A DNA stretch of 64,000 bases from Oscillatoria sp. FACHB-1407 (GTDB taxonomy: Bacteria; Cyanobacteriota; Cyanobacteriia; Elainellales; Elainellaceae): NCBI RefSeq assembly GCF_014697545.1, contig NZ_JACJSA010000006.1:248001-312000 (forward strand), in the 5' to 3' direction. Every line of letters begins with the position of its first letter. The stretch's first letter is position 1. The notes under the pieces were generated by a model. It searched no databases. It saw only the letters and a list, made by a program, of their open reading frames with translations, and was not told the origin of the DNA. Positions 45,513-51,746 of the stretch are shown here, piece by piece. The position numbers were made by a program, and so were the translations under genes.

Positions 45513-45555
45513 GATATTGCCTCTTAATCAGTGACCAATGCAATAGCTTGATTAT

Positions 45556-45575
45556 CTACCTACTAGTTGGTAGGT
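45556..45575. promoter_or_regulatory. Probable TetR-type operator
   Basis: CTACCTACTAGTTGGTAGGT: the arms ACCTAC and GTAGGT are inverted around a short centre. The size and symmetry are typical of TetR-family sites. It lies 44 bp upstream of the first gene of the operon that encodes a TetR protein. Confidence 0.6.
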
Positions 45576-45582
45576 GTCAAGA

Positions 45583-45686
45583 TGTAGCCGTAGCTACATT
45601 TGATAGAGCTGAGGCGAGTCAGAAAGCTTTTCCAGCATCGGGGTTTGAGCCATTGCCTTTGCCTTAAGCTTTCTGACCAAAGCTAT
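45583..45686 (-). repeat. R2 dispersed repeat, close to consensus
   Basis: Reverse copy from GTAGCCGTAGCTACATTTG to AAGCTTTCTGACCAAAGCTAT. A short R2 end fragment (TATAGCTGTAGCCACCATT) recurs at about 45834. Confidence 0.8.
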
Positions 45687-45867
45687 GGTCAGAATGGAGT
45701 TGATCCACAAGTAAACTGAACCCGGTTTGCCATTCGCTTTAATGAGATAATCCAGTCGGATCTCCGTGCTACCCTTTAATGCAAAGTCTGCTTTGTGGAT
45801 GGATGTAGACATCCACAAGGTGGCTATCTACTGTTATAGCTGTAGCCACCATTGTTAGGGCAATTCA

Positions 45868-46296
45868 CTAACTTTTGCGTTCCCAACGAAATTTGCGATC
45901 GCTTTCCTGAATCGGCACATCGTTGATGCTGGCAAACCGTCTCATCATCAACCCATTTTCAGCAAACTCCCAATTTTCGTTGCCGTAGGAGCGATACCAA
46001 AACCCCGAATCGTCGTGCCATTCATACTCAAAACGCACCGCAATGCGATTTTCCATAAAGCACCAGAGTTCTTTCTTGAGACGATAGTCGAGTTCTTTTG
46101 CCCATTTGCGCTTGAGAAATTCCACGATCGCCGCTCGCCCGTGAATAAACTCAGCCCGGTTGCGCCATTCCGAATCTTCGGTATATGCCAGGGCGACTCG
46201 TTCCGGATCGCGAGTATTCCAGGCATCTTCTGCCGCTTGCACTTTCGCTTTTGCAGTTTCCAAGGTAAATGGGGGAAGGGGTGGTTTTGTTTGCAT
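45868..46296 (-). CDS. DUF1348 / NTF2-like small protein
   Basis: A protein of 142 residues. [20 protein letters not shown] and [20 protein letters not shown], followed by [17 protein letters not shown] and [12 protein letters not shown], are the pattern of the DUF1348 group of the NTF2/SnoaL fold. Length is normal. Members are single-domain cone-shaped proteins that often bind or isomerise small hydrophobic molecules; no function is established for this group. It begins 3 bp after the stop of a 49-residue gene, so the two are translationally coupled. Confidence 0.88.
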   Translation of the reverse strand: MQTKPPLPPFTLETAKAKVQAAEDAWNTRDPERVALAYTEDSEWRNRAEFIHGRAAIVEFLKRKWAKELDYRLKKELWCFMENRIAVRFEYEWHDDSGFWYRSYGNENWEFAENGLMMRRFASINDVPIQESDRKFRWERKS

Positions 46297-46299
46297 TTT

Positions 46300-46449
46300 A
46301 GGGGTTCCTTTGTTGCTCTAATTGAGTAATGCGATCGCGCAGGGGAGCCATCATCGCTTCTACTTCTGTTTCTGAATAGCGGATGGGGATGGGTTGTGGG
46401 CAATTTTCACTAATTGCCTCGACGTGAAAGAGAATTACGCGCTTCATGG
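46300..46449 (-). CDS. Small protein (49 aa), coupled to the DUF1348 gene
   Basis: Reads [19 protein letters not shown], then a short helix with [20 protein letters not shown]. The frame is intact and ends 3 bp before the next ATG, whose Shine-Dalgarno (AAGGA) lies inside its last codons. Codon use is like that of neighbouring genes, and a HIP1 site lies in it. Two palindromes that look like repressor sites lie 60-105 bp upstream. I do not recognise the family. The arrangement suggests a real gene. Confidence 0.55.
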
Positions 46450-46508
46450 TGGCAGGATAATCGGGGACTCGCAATCGCTCGACCCATGCTGAATTGCCTT
46501 CAATAGTG

Positions 46509-46524
46509 TACCGTTCGTTCGGTA
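46509..46524. promoter_or_regulatory. Operator-like palindrome, copy 1
   Basis: TACCGTTCGTTCGGTA, 16 bp, with arms TACCG and CGGTA. It has the form of TetR-family sites and shares arms with the palindrome at 46536. Confidence 0.5.
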
Positions 46525-46535
46525 TATGCTTAATG

Positions 46536-46551
46536 TACCGAACGTTTGGTA
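46536..46551. promoter_or_regulatory. Operator-like palindrome, copy 2
   Basis: TACCGAACGTTTGGTA, 16 bp, symmetric except for one pair. It lies 27 bp (centre to centre) from the first palindrome. The two flank the likely promoter of the 49-aa gene and DUF1348 operon. Confidence 0.5.
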
Positions 46552-46791
46552 ATGTGTCAACTTAATTAAGTTGAGTTCGGAATAATACCAATTTGAGTTG
46601 TGAGTGCGTCACATTAGATCCCCCTGCCTCCGGCATTCCCCTTGTCAAGGGGGACTGAGCAGGGTGTTTTCATACAAGTGAAGAATTTTTGCTTCGCCCC
46701 CCTTAGCCCCCAATTTGGGAGGGAAATTGGTCTAAAGTCCTCCAGAGTTGGGGGATTTAGGGGGCAGATTAAGGGGATTAAACTTCAATTC

Positions 46792-46883
46792 ATACCAATT
46801 TGAATTGGCTTCGCTGCACATGATTCCGTAAGGGCGTTTCGCGAAACGCCCCTACCCAGGGATCTGCCACAATAAATCGGTAT
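46792..46883. repeat. R3 dispersed repeat, copy 2
   Basis: Same ends and central GGCGTTTCGCGAAACGCC as the copy at 314-413, with about 8 bp missing near the right end. The right end is duplicated just downstream. Confidence 0.75.
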
Positions 46884-47014
46884 CACTTTAAATCGGTATC
46901 ACTTTTCTTCGGGTATATGAAACCACCCTGCTTATTAAGGGGAACTGAGGGGGATCGGTTCGGGGCAATGATCTGTCGCAGAAACTGTTTCAATTAATAT
47001 CAGAATCTTGGCGA

Positions 47015-47848
47015 TTACCCTTTTACGGGTCGGGCAACGTGAAAAGCCGATACGTAGGACAGATCAACCTTATCCCCGTTCTGTTCTAGTACCTGTCGCA
47101 ATCCCTCAAAGATCTTCTGTCTCTGCTGGGGATCAAGTTTGAGATAGGGCGAATAGGTACTTAACAACAACAAGTATTGGTCTATGGAATAAGTAACCTC
47201 TACCTCTATCTGTCCGGTGATGACATCGCGGAAATAACCTGAGGCGATCGCCATTTGCCCTAACTCATTTAGAATTGCGGCTTGTGTAGCACTATCTTCG
47301 TAGACTCGTGGTAACGAAGGGGCATGAGTTTGGTAAACCTCGGCTAACGGCTGGTAGATCTCGTAACGGGGTTGCAATTCCTTATTCCATAACAAAATTA
47401 GATGCCCATCGGGACGCAACGCAGTAGCCGCTTTGGGGTAACCAATCTCTGGTGAAACCCAATGAAATGAACTTGCAGCCAATAGCGCATCAAACCCGTG
47501 AGGAATGAGTTGCCATTCCTCAAAGGAGCAATTTTGAAATTCCACTTGTGGATAGCTCTGACAAGTTTGTTGAGCCAGATGATAGAAATCGGGATTGGGT
47601 TCGATGCAGACCATTGAGCAACCCAGAGCCGCAAACGCAGGAGTGGCGATCGCAGGTCCACATCCAACTTCTAGCAGAATCGATGCCGAGGAGAGTTGGG
47701 CAATGTCTACAACCTGATCGATCAATTCCGTGGGATAGCGGGGTCTGACTTGCTGATAGGCTTCAGCAGCAGGAGAATACCAGTGTCGCCGTTGTTCCAG
47801 GTCTTTGCCATAACACTCATCCTGGAGGATCTGCTTCAAGTCTTTCAT
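47015..47848 (-). CDS. Class I SAM-dependent methyltransferase
   Basis: A protein of 277 residues. The start HWYSPAAEAYQQVRPRYP is typical of a cyanobacterial and fungal group of small-molecule methyltransferases. Motif I is LLEVGCGPAIATPAF (near 57-71), the acidic residue is in CIEPNPDF, and the post-I region is FDALLAASSFHWVSPE. The ATG overlaps the stop of a short upstream frame (ATGA), which suggests coupled translation. Substrate unknown. Downstream is a gene-free stretch with repeats. Confidence 0.85.
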   Translation of the reverse strand: MKDLKQILQDECYGKDLEQRRHWYSPAAEAYQQVRPRYPTELIDQVVDIAQLSSASILLEVGCGPAIATPAFAALGCSMVCIEPNPDFYHLAQQTCQSYPQVEFQNCSFEEWQLIPHGFDALLAASSFHWVSPEIGYPKAATALRPDGHLILLWNKELQPRYEIYQPLAEVYQTHAPSLPRVYEDSATQAAILNELGQMAIASGYFRDVITGQIEVEVTYSIDQYLLLLSTYSPYLKLDPQQRQKIFEGLRQVLEQNGDKVDLSYVSAFHVARPVKG

Positions 47849-47943
47849 ATTCGATTGGGGCGTGGCATATCGCCCTTCCCTAAAACTTGCTCAACCAACA
47901 AACGAGTAACTTCTAAGGTTTGATGTTCGGTTTCAGTTGCCAT
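47845..47943 (-). pseudogene. Short frame with the N-terminus of a SnoaL-like/ester cyclase protein, coupled to the methyltransferase
   Basis: Starts MATETEHQTLEVTRLLVEQV and stops after 32 residues. The sequence resembles the first helix of SnoaL-like cyclases and NTF2-fold proteins, which are about 130 residues long, so this looks like the remnant of a longer gene that has lost the rest. Its TGA overlaps the ATG of the methyltransferase (ATGA), so it may now work as a translated leader. A GAGAGA stretch lies in front of the ATG. The family call is weak. Confidence 0.4.
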
Positions 47944-48013
47944 GGTTCTCTCTCAAGGTTGAGTTGCTGTGATTCGTAAACAGTGCAACTCGTTAAGGGT
48001 GTTCACAAGACGA

Positions 48014-48664
48014 TTAGTAAACAATTTCAACATCGGATGATGGATTCGCGTAAAACGCCCAATAATTTTCAGCAATGCTGGTGGGGTTGTATTTGGGATC
48101 ATCAGGGTTGACCGTGCCACAAACGGTCACGGTTCCTACGCGAATGCCTTGTGGTTGCAACGCCTCAGCCAACATCTTGGTTAAACTACGAATACCTGCT
48201 TTACCGATGGAGAGCGACGCAAAATCGGCACTGGGATACATCGAGAATCCACCGCCTGTAAACAGAATCGTCCCGTTACCCTGGGCTTTCATGGCGGGTA
48301 AAACAGCTTGTGCGGCAACTAATCCACCAACCACATTGGCTTTAAAGTCGCTCATTAAGCCTTCGACTGTTTCATCCAGGACGTTTTTCATCGTGGGGAT
48401 GGCAATGTTGTAAACCAGTACCTCTACAGTGCCTAACTGATCTTGAATGGCAGTGATTGCTGCTGTGAGCGACGCATCATCTCCACCATCGGCGATAAAA
48501 CTGTAAGCGTCGTATCCCTCAGCCTTTAACCTGTCCTTAAAGCCCTGAAGCTTTGCCTCGTTGCGGGCAACCATAGCGATCGCAAACCCTTCCCTGGCAA
48601 ATCGTCGCGCTACCGCCAACGCAATGCCTTCTCCCATGCCTACGATCGCGATTACTTTAGTCAT
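48014..48664 (-). CDS. Atypical short-chain dehydrogenase/reductase (SDR) family protein
   Basis: A protein of 216 residues from the ATG at 48664; a TTG five codons earlier is unlikely. The cofactor loop reads AIVGMGEGIALAVARRFA (a GxGxGIA variant), and NIA is present near 87. The region where classical SDRs have YxxxK reads ADFASLSIGKAGIRSL, so Lys is present but the usual Tyr is not; Phe sits seven residues before the Lys. It belongs to an SDR branch in which the catalytic set is altered, so reductase activity is uncertain. The gene is on the same strand as the methyltransferase, 70 bp upstream of the short coupled frame. Confidence 0.8.
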   Translation of the reverse strand: MTKVIAIVGMGEGIALAVARRFAREGFAIAMVARNEAKLQGFKDRLKAEGYDAYSFIADGGDDASLTAAITAIQDQLGTVEVLVYNIAIPTMKNVLDETVEGLMSDFKANVVGGLVAAQAVLPAMKAQGNGTILFTGGGFSMYPSADFASLSIGKAGIRSLTKMLAEALQPQGIRVGTVTVCGTVNPDDPKYNPTSIAENYWAFYANPSSDVEIVY

Positions 48665-49027
48665 CTCTATGCCCCACAAAAATATCTCTGTTGACCTGGC
48701 TACATGAAACCTTAGAAACCATTGTCTGAATTGTAGAGTTAAATTTATTCCTGGAATGATTTGGAACCGTTACGATACTGATTTGATGGCATATATTTTG
48801 ATGACGCAATCATCCTTATAAGGGCTTGACATTACCAAACCCTTAGAGCTGATTCATAAACAAAGTTTTCGATCCCCCTAAATCCCCCTTAAAAAGGGGG
48901 ACTTCAGCCTCTTGCCTGGGTTCCCCCCTTTTCAAGGGGGGGTGGGGGGATCAAGCGATATCAAATGTTCTAGACCTTAAGATTTACTTTATAAACTAGC
49001 TCTTACAAGTCTCGACAAAACCATTTC
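48665..49027. other. Gene-free interval with a GATCCCCC-ended repeat
   Basis: 363 bp. It contains the repeat at 48871-48952 and AT-rich flanks that probably hold the SDR promoter. Nothing else is seen. Confidence 0.6.
48871..48952. repeat. G/C-tract dispersed repeat with inverted ends
   Basis: Starts GATCCCCCTAAATCCCCC and ends GGGGGATC; inside are TTAAAAAGGGGGACTT and CCCCCCTTTTCAAGGGGGG, which can pair. A similar start occurs at 46617. Such repeats are common between genes in filamentous cyanobacteria. Confidence 0.65.
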
Positions 49028-49450
49028 CTAATGGTCAATATACAGTTCGTGAACGAGTTTCATATCCCAATAGGATGCCTCAATCTTGTGACCATCCAAA
49101 TCGCGGACAAAGCACCCGTAATAGGGTTCGCCATAATCGGGTCTACCACCCGGTGCGCCATCTGCGATCGCACCTGCCGCTAATGCTGCTTCATAAAAAG
49201 CGTGAACTGACTCTTTGGTTGGAGCGATAAACCCAATGTGAGTACCATTTCCAACCGTTGCGGTTTGATTATCGTAGGGAAGCTGCACCCAGAACTCCGG
49301 GTATTGTTTGCCATAGGCAACTGCACCGGGATGTTCCATAATGCGTTTACAACCGATCGTTGGTAACACTTTGTCGTAAAAAGCGACGGCTCGTTCAAAA
49401 TTGTTTGTGCCAATCGAAACGTGCGAGAGAATGCTAGGGCTATCTTCCAT
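49028..49450 (-). CDS. VOC (glyoxalase/dioxygenase-fold) family protein
   Basis: A protein of 140 residues. ILSHVSIGTNNFERAVAFYD at the start has the first metal-ligand His, THIGFIAP near the middle holds a second, and CFVRDLDGHKIEASYWD is the usual C-terminal strand with a Glu ligand. Length fits one VOC monomer of two beta-alpha-beta-beta-beta units. It could be a lyase, a dioxygenase or a resistance-type binding protein. It stands alone, with intergenic repeats on both sides. Confidence 0.9.
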   Translation of the reverse strand: MEDSPSILSHVSIGTNNFERAVAFYDKVLPTIGCKRIMEHPGAVAYGKQYPEFWVQLPYDNQTATVGNGTHIGFIAPTKESVHAFYEAALAAGAIADGAPGGRPDYGEPYYGCFVRDLDGHKIEASYWDMKLVHELYIDH

Positions 49451-49776
49451 GGCATCAATTCTCCATTAGATTCTGGTCTGAATCGGGTGTTGAGGGGTGA
49501 ATTGTTGCGTGAATAATCCACACAGCAATTGACGTAATACCAATTCTTCTTGAAAACGCACAGAATGAGAGGGAGTCCCACCCCCACACCCCGTCCTAAC
49601 CAACCCCTCGGTTGCTACATGAGGCTATTGATTGAGTAATACACACTCAATCCTGTGTCTGAGTTGTAGCTATCACCATCCATAGCAGGTACCGCTATAA
49701 ATGCAACGTCATAATAGCAGTATAAATGTACTGTGACAACCATCAAAACAGTTGAATTAGATAAGAAGGAGAATGG

Positions 49777-49795
49777 ATAGCTTTGCTCAGAAAGT
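49777..49795 (+). repeat. R2 repeat, left piece, interrupted by R1
   Basis: ATAGCTTTGCTCAGAAAGT, the left end of R2; it stops where R1 begins. The right piece is at 49976-50010. Confidence 0.7.
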
Positions 49796-49796
49796 C

Positions 49797-49975
49797 GGGT
49801 ACATCTGACGGTTAGGAAGTGGCAGTTAAAACCGCAGACTTCGGTGTGAGCTCAGTCGAACGCAACCAGAACAAAATCTGTCTACGCGGGTTCAAAATCT
49901 CAGTCTGCGTCGGTGGATGTCGCTTCAATAGCCGCAAATTCATTCGCCGGGTTCAATCCCCCAATCACTAGATGC
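49797..49975 (+). repeat. R1 MITE-like repeat, copy 5, inside R2
   Basis: GGGTACATCTGACGG to CACTAGATGC, full length. It sits between the two pieces of an R2 copy. No target duplication is visible, and the middle of R2 is lost. Confidence 0.8.
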
Positions 49976-50010
49976 TTGCCTCTGCCCCAGCAAATGTGGC
50001 TACCGCTATA
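49976..50010 (+). repeat. R2 repeat, right piece
   Basis: CTCTGCCCCAGCAAATGTGG to TACCGCTATA, the right end of R2. It stops at the stop codon of the RTX gene. Confidence 0.7.
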
Positions 50011-51723
50011 TTAAGCAAAATCAGCCGCATTGATTTGGGCGATCGCCACACCCTGTAACAGGGCTAGCGATTCCTGGCGGGTGCCAATCAGCACATGTCG
50101 TCCCTGTCGCCTCAAGGTCAAGTCTTGAAACCGCAATCGTCCCGTTAACCGCAGTCGATCTTGTCCATTCTTAAAATCCTGAATGATATCCAATCCGCTT
50201 TTTGCCTGCAACACAAAGATATCGCGTCCTAAACCACCAAGCAGGCGATCGCGACCTCCCTCCCCAATCAGCGTATCGTTTCCCCGTCCTCCCTTCAAAA
50301 CATCACTACCATCTCGACCCATCAAAGTGTCGTTGCCGTCTAGCCCCAAAAGAGTATCATTGGTATTCGTTCCCAACAGGCGATCGCGGGTTGGGGTGCC
50401 TTGAGTTGGTGCGGGGGGAGGTGGAGTGGGAGTGCCGCCTGGATCTGGGTTGCTGGCAGCAGTGATGGTTAACGCGAAGATATCTTGTGCCACCGCATTG
50501 TTAGCATCGGTTGCCGTGACCCGAATTGCCAGCGTGCCTGCATCGATATTCGTGGGAGTGCCACTAAAACTGCGAGTCAAAGCATCAAATTGGAGCCAGG
50601 TTGGCAGCGGGCTACCGTTCTCAAGGGTTGCAGTCCAGCTTAAAACATCACCCTGATCTACATCCGTAAAGGTGATTGCAGGCAGTGTCAGAGCAAGTGG
50701 TACGCCTGCCGTAATTGTGCGATCGCCAATTGGGTTAGCGAGGACTGGCGCATCGTTTACGCCTTGGACAGTTACATTAACCGTAGCTGTATCCGTTGCG
50801 CCACTGGTATCCCTCACCGTATAGCTAAACGTATCAATCACACTCTGTCCAACGGCAAGTGATTGAAATGTTGCAGCAGGTATGTAGGTCAGAGAACTAT
50901 CCGTCTGACTCACAGAGCCTTGCAGCCCAATGGTATTGAGCACAGTAATCGTTAAACTGTCGCCATTGGGGTCGCTGTCGTTCGACAAAACCAGCAGTGG
51001 AATGGCAGTTTCCTCGTTCGTAACGGCTTCATCATCAGTGGCGATCGGGGCACTATTAGTGGGAATCTCGGGCAGATCGTTGGCTTCCAATTGAAATGAA
51101 ACTCGTGACCCTGCTCCTGCGGTTTGTGGATTGATGCCAGACCAGCTAAAGCGAACGGTACCCGTAGCATCTAAAGTGGTGAGTTGTTCGCTAATTGCCA
51201 GATAAAGGTTATTGCCAACGACACCACTGCTATTGCCGACAGCAGTCACTTCTGCCCCAAAACTGCTGTCGATGACCTGACCATTGAGGCTGTGTAGGGA
51301 CAGGTTAACAGTTGTACCGGAGCTAACTCGATTGGGGTCACGAGTGTCTACTTTCGTGGAAAGCTGTAGTCCATCCATTAATGTATTGACTACATCGTAT
51401 TCCAGGATCTCTGAAGGGCTAGCGTCAAGTGCTCCACTAAACAATGCAAATCGCGCAATGTTACCATCCCAGGTCAACCGCCAGTGATACGTCTGACCAC
51501 TGACCCAGACCCACTCCGCATTGTCAGGGTTAGTGCCAACAGAGCCATTCTGTGACAAAAACAATTCCCGGTTGTTGTTAGAGCCAATAATTCCCTCTAG
51601 TTTCCAGAGTTCAATTGCGCTGTTGAAGTTGTCCAGTTTGGTCAGTTGCACGATCGCCACCTTACGCTGTATGCGCCTCTGCTGTTGTGACACAGGTGAG
51701 GGAGCGATCGCCAGTTTTTTCAC
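50011..51723 (-). CDS. RTX-type calcium-binding repeat protein with Ig/cadherin-like domains
   Basis: A protein of 570 residues without an N-terminal signal peptide, which fits type I secretion through a C-terminal signal. Residues 30-210 form a beta-rich domain I do not recognise. From about 220 are two Ig/cadherin-like domains (NSAPIATDDEAVTNEETA; then APVLANPIGDRTITAGVP, an Ig-like putative domain). A Pro linker (PTPPPPAPTQGTP) leads to RTX nonapeptides GNDTLMGRDGSD, GGRGNDTLIG and GGLGRDIFVL, and a C-terminal domain (LDIIQDFKNGQDRLRL). It is the last gene after the hybrid kinase, 23 bp from its stop. No TolC, HlyB or HlyD gene is in the window. It is likely a cell-surface or secreted adhesin. 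Confidence 0.85.
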   Translation of the reverse strand: MKKLAIAPSPVSQQQRRIQRKVAIVQLTKLDNFNSAIELWKLEGIIGSNNNRELFLSQNGSVGTNPDNAEWVWVSGQTYHWRLTWDGNIARFALFSGALDASPSEILEYDVVNTLMDGLQLSTKVDTRDPNRVSSGTTVNLSLHSLNGQVIDSSFGAEVTAVGNSSGVVGNNLYLAISEQLTTLDATGTVRFSWSGINPQTAGAGSRVSFQLEANDLPEIPTNSAPIATDDEAVTNEETAIPLLVLSNDSDPNGDSLTITVLNTIGLQGSVSQTDSSLTYIPAATFQSLAVGQSVIDTFSYTVRDTSGATDTATVNVTVQGVNDAPVLANPIGDRTITAGVPLALTLPAITFTDVDQGDVLSWTATLENGSPLPTWLQFDALTRSFSGTPTNIDAGTLAIRVTATDANNAVAQDIFALTITAASNPDPGGTPTPPPPAPTQGTPTRDRLLGTNTNDTLLGLDGNDTLMGRDGSDVLKGGRGNDTLIGEGGRDRLLGGLGRDIFVLQAKSGLDIIQDFKNGQDRLRLTGRLRFQDLTLRRQGRHVLIGTRQESLALLQGVAIAQINAADFA

Positions 51724-51746
51724 AAAGCTTGACTAAAGCTTTATAC

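Larger units (their letters stand above)
46450..47014. other. 565-bp gene-free interval: tandem operators and several repeats
   Basis: Contains the promoter of the DUF1348 operon with two operator-like palindromes, G/C-tract repeats about 46617-46790 (GATCCCCCTGCC at the left), the R3 copy at 46792-46883 and a partial duplication of its right end (AAATCGGTATCACTTT twice, 46874-46903). No gene is seen. Confidence 0.65.
49451..50010. other. 560-bp gene-free interval with nested R2/R1 repeats
   Basis: The left part has a repeat fragment near 49574-49615 (ACACCCCGTCCTAACCAACC). The right part is R2 interrupted by R1 (49777-50010). No gene is recognised. Confidence 0.65.
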
